NCBI GenBank assembly: GCA_031269415.1
Contig: JAISZF010000239.1
Location: 1 to 12,024 of the forward strand
Length of the DNA: 12,024 bases
DNA from: Clostridiales bacterium
GTDB lineage: Bacteria > Bacillota > Clostridia > Lachnospirales > WQUN01
Direction of reading: 5' to 3'
Made by a program: the position numbers and the translations under genes. Positions 1-6,326 of this stretch are shown here, piece by piece; the stretch's first letter is position 1, and the number at the start of each line of letters is the position of its first letter. The notes beneath the pieces were generated by a model. That model ran no database searches, had not been told where the DNA came from, and saw only the letters and a program-made list of their open reading frames with translations.

Positions 1-2414
1 CCGTTTACAACATAGTAGCTCTCGCCGATGGTTACGCGTACTTCCTGAGTCAGAATGCTGCTGGCGTCGTCAGGAGAGGAGATAACATTAATGTACGGCA
101 GGAATTCGCCGGCGGTATTGAAATCAGCTTTCCAAGTACGACCCCTGTCATCAATCAAACCGTAGTTTTCAGCAACGGCGGTACCCCAAACAACAACCTG
201 ATACGCGCTCTTGTTGGTTACGGGCACTGTGCGATCCAACTTAACGGCAACATTGGAGATGGTGATTGTGGAAGCGACGGTAGACGCTTTCTCAATATCG
301 AAAGCTAGAGTACCGGTACCGGTTGTAAGTTCAAGCCAAGAATTAGACTGGCTGGTGAAACCGCCCTGACCGGTGGCGTAGATATTGTCAATCTTCAGAT
401 CGCCAGCGGTTACCTGAATCTTGGTTTCGTTGGTAAAATACAGATCGGAGGAGATCAGGTCGGTAATAGAAACCCTAACGGTCTTATCCCTTAAGAGATA
501 GCCCGCGCCGTTCTCTTTGATCTGGATGTCAGAAGTCGTCTGATACTGATAGCCAATCTTCACATCGGAAACATTGGCGGAAATAGTAATCGGATCAACA
601 ACATGAGCGATAACAACTGAAGGCAGTGCATCGGCAGCGGCTCCGGTAACGCTTGTGGAAGAAGGATCAATGGAAAGTGTTAAGTCGCCGGACTGTTTAC
701 CATAGCCAAGCTCAATGCTTACCCACAAATCAAAGTTGATCCAACTCTTTTCAGCGGTATCCAAAGATACATTGGAGATTGTAATCTTATTGTCGTTAAC
801 CGTGATAGCGCCATGCTTCTCACCGTCATTCAGGTAAACGCCGTCGTCCGTCGGCACAGAATAACCCGGATACTGCGGATTATTGGTACTGCTGTACAGA
901 GCGGAAGTAGCTCTGTAGCCTTCCATATTTGTATTGACATTATCTTGATCATCAACTTCTACTTTGCGGAATTTAGCGCCTTTAACAGTATTATTATCTG
1001 TCGCGGGCAGTACAAGAACTGTGGTTCTGGCGCCCCACCAAGAATTCGCGGCGCTTTCATACAACTGAACACGGGCAGTCTTGTGGGTGTTGTCGTCAGC
1101 GTCTAGACCGTCCCAACTGGGGCCGATGTAACGACCGGATACCAGAGTCGGAACTGTGGTAAGGGTCTTAAGGCCGAGCAACCAGTCTACACGTTTGGCA
1201 ACCAATACATCCTGCTCGGTGATATTGTCTTCACCGTCAACATGTATTTTAATTTCAAGCTCTTTGCCGGAGGCGGGCATCGCGGCGTCGTCGTCAGCCC
1301 ATATCTCAAGGTTGTCGATATAAATGGAGCCTCTTAACTGAGTGGACTCCGTAATTTGACCTAAATAGATCCAAAGTTCAGTATTATCAGTGCTTGAATA
1401 CGCGCTCTGGCTCAGTTTGTCATTGTACTCATAGCCCTCATAGAACCAAAGGAAATAATCGTCATCAGGTAAGCTGGTTAATGTTCTTACTGGATTACCG
1501 TAGCCAGTACTTCCGTCACCCCAAGCCAGGCCCGATTCCACGCCTACTCGAATGTCCGCTAAATTATCGCTAAAACGATAACCATAGGGCAGAGAAAGCT
1601 TTATTATTTCGCCGTCTCTGATAGAACCAACACGAAGCTCGCTTACCACAAACGTATCCAGTTCAAATACGTCACGGGCTACTGTTACGTCTTTCGCGGT
1701 TGAATTGGTTTTGCCTTCAGCGGTATTGGCGAAGATAACCTTCTGCTGAGTAACCGTGGATGTGTTACCGGGATCAACGGATACAGTAGCTTCGACATTA
1801 CTGTCGCCTATGTAGGTGACTAACGGAATGCGGAAAACCCAGTTCTGTTGTGGAGGATAATCAGCTGGATAATTACCTTTTACTGTAACTGTAGCGACAT
1901 TATCGTTCAGGCGGGAAACCTCCAGGGTATACAGTGCCTCACTATATGGCACACCAGAAATTGTAGTTATACCGCCAGGAGTAGTACGCTCATACACATA
2001 CCTGCTATTCAGTTGGCCTTTAGCCTTATCATATGTAGACTCAGGATTGCCCGGCTCTGCTGCCAACGGGAAATCCTCTGTACTGACAACGTTATTCGCG
2101 TCGCCTACGTTGTTCCTAAAAAACCACTTCGCGTTTGACAAAGTTAACTTAAACTGATAACCAGTTATAACATCCCTTTGCAATGGAACCACTAAATCCG
2201 TACCATCGACATACCAGTCAGGATCGCCTGTCAAATTCCCGGCTGATCTGAGATACGTAGTCGCGGTAAAATTCAAACCATGCTCCACAATAGCGGAAGC
2301 GTCCGGTACCGTCACGCGGTTATCGACGTAATTGTTGGTTGCGGCAAACACATTTACTGACAGCATTGAAAGACTCATCAAAGCGGCCAGCAAGAGAGCA
2401 ACCCGTTTCTTCAT
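1..2414 (-). CDS. Secreted beta-rich surface protein, probably with a C-terminal stalk domain (3' end cut by window)
   Basis: The frame is open from an ATG at 2414 to the left edge, giving 804 codons with no stop. The start is fixed by AAGGAGG at 2422-2428, 7 nt upstream, and by a clear signal peptide: MKKR, a hydrophobic core, and a likely cleavage after VFA at residue 24. The mature part is rich in Thr, Ser, Val, Asn and Asp and reads as beta-strands. Three segments share a loose pattern of a charged/Gly turn followed by alternating hydrophobic residues and a Phe (roughly residues 66-95, 258-282 and 625-650), which suggests tandem beta-sandwich modules. The last visible residues, EVRVTIGESYYVVNG, match the opening of the copper amine oxidase N-terminal-like (stalk) domain common at the C-terminus of clostridial exported proteins, so such a domain probably continues outside the window. 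The domain is noncatalytic in such proteins as far as known. Role inferred: cell-surface or extracellular structural protein; no enzyme motif was seen. Confidence 0.8.
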   Translation of the reverse strand, partial: MKKRVALLLAALMSLSMLSVNVFAATNNYVDNRVTVPDASAIVEHGLNFTATTYLRSAGNLTGDPDWYVDGTDLVVPLQRDVITGYQFKLTLSNAKWFFRNNVGDANNVVSTEDFPLAAEPGNPESTYDKAKGQLNSRYVYERTTPGGITTISGVPYSEALYTLEVSRLNDNVATVTVKGNYPADYPPQQNWVFRIPLVTYIGDSNVEATVSVDPGNTSTVTQQKVIFANTAEGKTNSTAKDVTVARDVFELDTFVVSELRVGSIRDGEIIKLSLPYGYRFSDNLADIRVGVESGLAWGDGSTGYGNPVRTLTSLPDDDYFLWFYEGYEYNDKLSQSAYSSTDNTELWIYLGQITESTQLRGSIYIDNLEIWADDDAAMPASGKELEIKIHVDGEDNITEQDVLVAKRVDWLLGLKTLTTVPTLVSGRYIGPSWDGLDADDNTHKTARVQLYESAANSWWGARTTVLVLPATDNNTVKGAKFRKVEVDDQDNVNTNMEGYRATSALYSSTNNPQYPGYSVPTDDGVYLNDGEKHGAITVNDNKITISNVSLDTAEKSWINFDLWVSIELGYGKQSGDLTLSIDPSSTSVTGAAADALPSVVIAHVVDPITISANVSDVKIGYQYQTTSDIQIKENGAGYLLRDKTVRVSITDLISSDLYFTNETKIQVTAGDLKIDNIYATGQGGFTSQSNSWLELTTGTGTLAFDIEKASTVASTITISNVAVKLDRTVPVTNKSAYQVVVWGTAVAENYGLIDDRGRTWKADFNTAGEFLPYINVISSPDDASSILTQEVRVTIGESYYVVN

Positions 2415-2458
2415 GTTCCTTCCTCCTTAATTTTTGGTTTTTTGGCTGTTGGAATCAT
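2411..2458 (-). CDS. Possible 15-residue leader peptide before the surface protein gene
   Basis: Between the promoter and the surface protein gene lies ATG...TGA encoding MIPTAKKPKIKEEGT. It has its own Shine-Dalgarno, GGGAGG at 2467-2472, 8 nt upstream of the ATG. Its TGA overlaps the ATG of the downstream gene as ATGA, the usual layout for translational coupling. The AAGGAGG used by the large gene lies inside this minicistron and encodes its Lys-Glu-Glu part, so ribosomes translating it would pass over that site. The predicted transcript start (about 2475) is only a few nucleotides before the first Shine-Dalgarno. The frame is very short, so chance is a real alternative. Confidence 0.35.
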   Translation of the reverse strand: MIPTAKKPKIKEEGT

Positions 2459-2481
2459 AACACTCACCTCCCAACAAATGC

Positions 2482-2510
2482 ATTATAGCATTTTGAAAAT
2501 GGGTAGTCAA
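2482..2510 (-). promoter_or_regulatory. Near-consensus sigma-A promoter for the surface protein gene
   Basis: Read on the minus strand, TTGACT (2510-2505) and TATAAT (2487-2482) are separated by exactly 17 nt. The -10 is preceded by TGC, giving an extended -10 (TGnTATAAT). Transcription should start near 2475, leaving a leader of about 60 nt before the ATG at 2414. Only the last base of the -35 departs from consensus, so strong constitutive expression is expected, which suits an abundant surface protein. Confidence 0.85.
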
Positions 2511-2727
2511 CAAATGAACGCAAATGTCACGCTTTAGTAATTTAGCGGGAATTCACTTGCGTAACCGCCCATTTTTGCCGCCGCAATAAATATATCACTT
2601 TGTCCTTTATTGTTCAAGCATTTTTTCCTATGTAACACACCTGTAATAATTTTCATGTCGATTAACTGATAAAAAAGCGATTATTTCTTTTTTGCCGCGC
2701 ACTCACGGGCGCGCCGCGCGCTTGTAT
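2511..2727. other. Intergenic stretch with no recognised gene
   Basis: This is the upstream part of the 546-base gap between the surface protein gene and the response regulator. It is AT-rich with short A/T runs. A sharp GC-rich patch of alternating G and C at about 2707-2721 directly precedes the Rpn-type fragment. No frame gives a recognisable protein, and no tRNA, riboswitch or second convincing promoter was seen. The abrupt change in base composition fits scar sequence left by mobile elements. Confidence 0.5.
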
Positions 2728-2850
2728 ATGGATCAATTAAATGACATAGCATTTGTAATCGGTGACATTGTGGTCGTTTTGATAGAACACCAGTCAACTA
2801 TTAATGAAAATATGCCCCTACGAATGCTTCTGTATGTGTCTGAGCTTTAG
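2728..2850 (+). pseudogene. Fragment of an Rpn-type PD-(D/E)XK transposase nuclease gene
   Basis: One plus-strand frame reads as a 40-residue piece containing NDIAFVIGD, then VVVLIEHQSTINENMP, then LRMLLYV, and stops at 2848-2850. The run IEHQSTINENMPLRMLLY is a hallmark of the Rpn/YhgA-like recombination-promoting nuclease family (PD-(D/E)XK fold). ND carries the acidic residue, and E-H-Q stands for the (D/E)-x-K catalytic segment. Full members are about 250-320 residues, so both ends are missing. Where the family normally continues after LLYV with an Arg-Ile-Tyr-Glu-like motif, the frame ends almost at once. It is the only coding sequence seen on the plus strand. I see it as a dead remnant; expression as a peptide is unlikely. 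Recognition is from memory of the family motif. Confidence 0.75.
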
Positions 2851-2898
2851 CTCATGGGAGTGGAAATTGAAAACCCCCGCCGTCCATGACGGCGGGGC
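2838..2898 (+). mobile_element. Possible right-end remnant of an IS200/IS605 (TnpB-type) element
   Basis: Directly after the point where the Rpn-type fragment loses similarity come a small hairpin, TGAGC-TTTA-GCTCA (2841-2854), a short linker containing ATGGGAGTG, and a 10-bp GC-rich hairpin (2875-2884 with 2888-2897). Small CTTTAG-loop hairpin, GGGAG-type linker and GC hairpin in this order resemble the 3' ends of TnpB-carrying elements, where the omega-RNA ends and TnpA would recognise the right end. No tnpB coding sequence or left end is visible. The resemblance is by eye, and the second hairpin can equally serve as a plain terminator. Confidence 0.25.
2870..2897 (-). terminator. GC-rich hairpin terminator downstream of the response regulator
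   Basis: On the minus strand the response regulator gene ends at 2961. About 63 nt later come a perfect 10-bp stem with a 3-nt loop (2897-2888 paired with 2884-2875) and then GTTTT. The T run is short, only four, so termination may be incomplete. It is the first hairpin after the aroB-to-regulator operon and its likely end. On the plus strand the nearest T run is about 15 nt away, too far for a classical terminator. Confidence 0.6.
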
Positions 2899-2960
2899 GT
2901 AACTTTCGAGCTTTTTTTATACCTCACTCCGGCGCGCGGAGAAAAACACATCGCGGAGTT

Positions 2961-3647
2961 TCACCTGGTCTCCATCTTATACCCAACGCCCCAAACCGTC
3001 TTTATCTGCCATACATCCTCAAACGGCATCTTCTCCCTCAGCCGCTTCACATGCACATCCACGGTGCGGGTTTCGCCCATAAACTCATATCCCCAAATCT
3101 GATCCAGCAGTTGTTCCCGCGTAAACACCTGATTCGGGTGCGACGCCAGGTAAAACAGCAATTCAAACTCCTTGGGTGGCAGATCCAGTTCCTTCCCGTG
3201 GTACGTCGCGGTATACCGCGTCTGATTAATCGACAGATTCGGGAACACAATCAAGCGGTCTACGCTGCTGTCATTCTTCTCGTAACGCCGCAGAACCGCC
3301 TTAACCCTCGCCAGCAGTTCCTTAGGCTCGAACGGCTTCACAATATAGTCGTCCGCGCCCATCTCCAGCCCCAGTACTTTATCAAAGGTCTCGCTCTTGG
3401 CTGTCAGCATAATGATCGGCACGGAGCTGATCTTCCGTATTTCCCCGCAAACCTGGTATCCGTCCATACCGGGCAGCATCAAATCCAGCAGAATCAAATG
3501 CGGCGAATAGGCGCTGAATACGCTCACCGCTTCCCTGCCGTTATACACCTCTCTTGTTTCATACCCTTCCTTATTCAGGTAAAGTGAAATCAATTCCGCG
3601 ATATGGCTGTCGTCGTCGACGACCAGTACCTTAAGTTTTTCAGACAC
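2961..3647 (-). CDS. OmpR/PhoB-family DNA-binding response regulator
   Basis: A two-domain transcription factor of 228 residues, the usual family length. The receiver domain (about 5-115) has the acidic pair D11/D12, phosphorylation site D55 in LILLDLMLPG, T82, Y101 and K104 in IVKPF. All are intact, so phosphorylation by a histidine kinase is expected. The winged-helix domain (about 130-226) contains the typical PKEFELLFYLASHPNQVFTR and TVDVHVKRLREK segments. The start is GTG at 3647. GGGGAGG lies only about 3 nt before it, but no other in-frame start exists before the upstream stop. It sits 13 nt after the CmpB-like membrane protein and is last in the operon. No histidine kinase gene is adjacent, so it is an orphan within this window and its target genes are unknown. 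Confidence 0.93.
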   Translation of the reverse strand: MSEKLKVLVVDDDSHIAELISLYLNKEGYETREVYNGREAVSVFSAYSPHLILLDLMLPGMDGYQVCGEIRKISSVPIIMLTAKSETFDKVLGLEMGADDYIVKPFEPKELLARVKAVLRRYEKNDSSVDRLIVFPNLSINQTRYTATYHGKELDLPPKEFELLFYLASHPNQVFTREQLLDQIWGYEFMGETRTVDVHVKRLREKMPFEDVWQIKTVWGVGYKMETR

Positions 3648-3660
3648 GCGCCTCCCCCTT

Positions 3661-4053
3661 TTAAAACCCGCGCAGTATCATATGCATCCTTTCAAATATA
3701 AGCCCCGCCGTAAACCAGGCCGGCGCGAAATCCAGCCTTATAACGCCCTGCACGGCGAACCTGCACCCGCTGTAATCCCACGGGCAGATCCTGACCTTCT
3801 TCAAACATGTGCCGGTTATATATTCCACCGCGAAAATACACAGGGTATAAACCCCTCCCCTCACTAATAACGGCATCATTTCCAAAGCGTCATAGATAGG
3901 ACCCGAAAAGGCCGCCAGGCCGTATATAAAAAACATCCAGATAGACGTGGTAGCGGTTAACTTAAAATTCCGCCTGAACAGCGAAGCCAGCCCGGTCCAG
4001 ATGATCTCCATCATCCAGCCGGATACTCCGAAGATTAAAAATTGTGTAAGCAT
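3661..4053 (-). CDS. CmpB-family small membrane protein (putative ABC transporter permease, PF06541-like)
   Basis: A 130-residue, strongly hydrophobic protein with about four membrane segments. The stretch VEYITGTCLKKVRICPWDYS, followed by RFAVQG, matches the conserved centre of the family annotated as putative ABC transporter permease (CmpB type), where E-Y-x-T-G and W-D-Y-S recur. The biochemical role of the family is not established. ATG at 4053 is preferred because the frame upstream of it runs into the end of the pyrC-like gene and is not membrane-like. No good Shine-Dalgarno is visible there; the upstream 28 nt include an A-rich run. It lies between the pyrC-like gene and the response regulator, and may be a membrane partner of the latter or simply an operon passenger. 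Confidence 0.7.
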   Translation of the reverse strand: MLTQFLIFGVSGWMMEIIWTGLASLFRRNFKLTATTSIWMFFIYGLAAFSGPIYDALEMMPLLVRGGVYTLCIFAVEYITGTCLKKVRICPWDYSGCRFAVQGVIRLDFAPAWFTAGLIFERMHMILRGF

Positions 4054-4081
4054 ACATATATTATGAGCGTTTTTTTTGTTC

Positions 4082-5359
4082 CTACTCCGACAGATACACG
4101 ATATCCCCGCCCACAACGGTCAAAATGACCTTTGCCTTTACTTCCCTTCCGTCGTACGGCGAGTACTTGGCTTTGGACGCGAAACCGGACGCGTCTATCG
4201 CATAAGTTTCGTCGAAATCCGCCACAAACAAGTCCGCGTCGGCGCCCGGCCTCAGTTCGCCCTTGTCCTCCAGCCCCAGCAGGCGCGCGGGCGTCTCCGC
4301 CATGAGTTTTATCACTTCATACAGCGGCATAGCGCCCGTTTCGGCAAGCGCAGCGCAGCTCAGCGCGAACGCGGTTTCCATCGCCGAGAATCCGAAAGAC
4401 GCCCGGTCGAACTCAACCTTTTTGCTCTCCAACGTCTCCGGCGCGTGCCCCGTGACGATAACGTCTATCGTGCCGTCGGCCAGGCCCTGAACCACGGCGT
4501 CCACGTCCTCTTTGGTCCGCAGCGGAGGCCGCGTTTTAGCCAGCGTATTGAATGACGAAACCGAGTCCTCCGTCAAGGTGAAATACCTCGGCGCCGTATC
4601 GCAGGTCAGGCGTACGCCCATGGATTTGGCGATCCGGATAAGCCCCACCGTACCCTTCGTGCTGACCAACGGGATATGCAGCCGCGCTCCCGTGTATTTG
4701 GCCAGAAGAATATTCCTGGCCGCCATAACCTCCTCGGCCTCGCGCGGTATGCCGCCCAACCCCAGCAGCGTTGAAACGCTTCCCCTGTTCATTACGCCTC
4801 CGCGAGACAGGCTCGTGTCTTCGCACAGCGCGATAACCGGAATATCGAACATGCGGCTGTACAGCAATATATTGCGCATCAGACCGGCGTCCTGCACGCT
4901 GATGTCGCCGTCGGACACCGCCAAAATCCGCGCTTCCCTCATATCGCCAATCTCGGCGATCTCCCTGCCCTCGCAGCCCTTGGTCATACTTCCGTAGGGA
5001 AATATATGGACCTTGGAAACCTCGCGGCCGCGGCCCAAAATATAGTCCACCACGGTTTTGTTGTCTATCACAGGGCTCGTGTCCGGAAGGCAGCAGACAG
5101 ACGTGTACCCGCCCTTTACCGCGCTCTTTGACACGGACAAGATGTCCTCCTTATTCTCGTACCCCGGCTCGCATACGCCGCAGTGCATATCGATCAGCCC
5201 CGGAAACACGAACCGCCGCTTCACGTCTATAACATCCGCCCTGGGTTCCGAAATCCCCTCCGAGATCTCCATTATAACATTATCCTGTATCAATATGTCG
5301 GAGGCGATCTCATTGCCCTTTTTAGTCAACAGGCGGCAGTTCTTCAGCAGCAGCCTCAT
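4082..5359 (-). CDS. pyrC: Dihydroorotase homologue lacking nearly all catalytic and metal-binding residues
   Basis: A 425-residue protein of the length and overall sequence of class I dihydroorotase, the third step of pyrimidine synthesis, which collinearly follows Bacillus PyrC from end to end. The catalytic positions are altered. The HxHxR metal motif reads DMHCGVCEPG (H59 kept, second His now G61, Arg now C63). The substrate Asn of MPNT is D93. The His of AHCED is L178. The His of the HVSTKE motif is L231. The TPHH motif reads TAPRY. The catalytic Asp of ATDHAPH is G304 in VTGHAPE. Zinc binding and dihydroorotase activity are therefore very unlikely. The start overlaps the pyrB-like stop by ATGA, so the two are probably made in equal amounts. 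The closest known parallel is the noncatalytic dihydroorotase (PyrC', PyrX) that stabilises aspartate carbamoyltransferase in Pseudomonas. Scaffold function is inferred; the frame is intact and does not look like recent decay. Confidence 0.88.
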   Translation of the reverse strand: MRLLLKNCRLLTKKGNEIASDILIQDNVIMEISEGISEPRADVIDVKRRFVFPGLIDMHCGVCEPGYENKEDILSVSKSAVKGGYTSVCCLPDTSPVIDNKTVVDYILGRGREVSKVHIFPYGSMTKGCEGREIAEIGDMREARILAVSDGDISVQDAGLMRNILLYSRMFDIPVIALCEDTSLSRGGVMNRGSVSTLLGLGGIPREAEEVMAARNILLAKYTGARLHIPLVSTKGTVGLIRIAKSMGVRLTCDTAPRYFTLTEDSVSSFNTLAKTRPPLRTKEDVDAVVQGLADGTIDVIVTGHAPETLESKKVEFDRASFGFSAMETAFALSCAALAETGAMPLYEVIKLMAETPARLLGLEDKGELRPGADADLFVADFDETYAIDASGFASKAKYSPYDGREVKAKVILTVVGGDIVYLSE

Positions 5360-6309
5360 ACCCTCGCCGCCTCCCGCCGCTCGCGCGGATTCGCGTCGCT
5401 CAGGCTCAGGAGGTACAGCAGCGCCATGCGCACAGCCACTCCGTTGGCTATCTGATCGTTCGAAAGGCACTGCGGCGAGTCGATCACCTGAGACGACAGC
5501 TCGATACCCCGGCTGATAGGCCCCGGATGCATTACAATGGCGTCTGGCTTCGCCAGTTTCATAAGCCGTTCGTCTATCTTAAAGAGATTCCTGTATTCGT
5601 TCATAGAGGGCAGGTATTGCCCGAGGTTCTCCATCTCGCGCGCCTTTACGACCATTATCACATCCGCTCCCCGTACCGCGTCGGCGGCGTTATATGTTAT
5701 CCGCGGGCCGAACTCCGCCCATTCGTCGGGAATCAGCGTCGTCGGGCCTGTCAGCGTAACCTCCGTACCCAGTTTCATCAGCGCCCAGATATTGCTGTGC
5801 GTGACGCGGCTGTGTGCGATGTCCCCCACTATGGTCACTTTCAGCCCTTCGAAGCCGCCCTTCTGCGTCTTAATCGTCATCAGATCCAGCATCGACTGGC
5901 TGGGGTTTTCATTGAGCCCGTCGCCCGCGTTTATTACGCCGGCCCGCGCGTATTCGGCCAGAAGCCTCGCGCTGCCCGACATGGGATGTCGTATCACTAT
6001 GAAATCCGCGCCCATCTGATCGATCAGATTGCCCATGTCGATCAGATTGCCCGCCTCGCCCAAGGCGTATGCGAGCGTCAAATCGACGATATTGGCGCTT
6101 AAGTACTGCGCGGCCAATTCGTATGACATCCGCGCCCGGGTACTCTTTTCGTAGAACATGAGGATCACGGATTTCCCGCGCAGATGAGGCGCTTTCTTAT
6201 TCGCCTGACTCAGCACGATCTTCATCGTTTCGGCGGTGTTCAGAATGTACAGTATCTCTTCCGCGCTGATCTCTTTCAGGCTGATAAAATCCTTTCTTTT
6301 GAAGAACAC
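5356..6309 (-). CDS. pyrB: Aspartate carbamoyltransferase homologue with a divergent active site
   Basis: A 317-residue member of the aspartate/ornithine carbamoyltransferase fold, normal length, starting at GTG 6309, 17 nt after rluD. Retained motifs include ST-R of the phosphate loop (S56, T57, R58), VIRHP (R107), NAGDG, Q138, GDIAHSRV (R168) and MHPGPISRG. Changes are seen at several catalytic positions by alignment with Bacillus subtilis PyrB. STRTR reads STRAR (A59). The flexible loop that supplies Ser80 and Lys84 (E. coli numbering) from the neighbouring subunit has no SxxxKGE motif and reads LAYALGEAGN. HPTQ reads NPSQ (N135 for His134). The aspartate-binding R-x-Q reads K-A-R (K222, R224). 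It clearly belongs to the aspartate, not ornithine, branch by HPGPxxRG and overall likeness. Classical activity is doubtful; it could bind another ligand or act as a structural partner of the pyrC-like product. The stop overlaps that gene's start. Confidence 0.88.
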   Translation of the reverse strand: MFFKRKDFISLKEISAEEILYILNTAETMKIVLSQANKKAPHLRGKSVILMFYEKSTRARMSYELAAQYLSANIVDLTLAYALGEAGNLIDMGNLIDQMGADFIVIRHPMSGSARLLAEYARAGVINAGDGLNENPSQSMLDLMTIKTQKGGFEGLKVTIVGDIAHSRVTHSNIWALMKLGTEVTLTGPTTLIPDEWAEFGPRITYNAADAVRGADVIMVVKAREMENLGQYLPSMNEYRNLFKIDERLMKLAKPDAIVMHPGPISRGIELSSQVIDSPQCLSNDQIANGVAVRMALLYLLSLSDANPRERREAARV

Positions 6310-6326
6310 GCTATCACATCCCGTTT

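Noticed and set aside
813..1106. Plus-strand frames within the surface protein gene (also 1848-2138)
   Set aside because: Antisense to a continuous secreted-protein frame; Ile/Arg/Cys-rich translations with no coding signature.
2886..3587. Long plus-strand frame of 233 codons opposite the response regulator
   Set aside because: It is fully antisense to a well-supported response regulator gene and its translation is rich in His, Arg, Pro and Gln with no family resemblance.
4054..4116. Extension of the CmpB-like protein to an ATG at 4116
   Set aside because: The added residues overlap the pyrC-like coding end and are Cys/Asn/Arg-rich, unlike a membrane protein start.
5360..5470. Upstream extension of the pyrC-like gene to an ATG at 5470
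   Set aside because: It would overlap the end of the pyrB-like gene by over 110 bases and adds a non-family Arg/Ser/Glu-rich leader; the ATGA-coupled ATG at 5359 gives the normal N-terminus.
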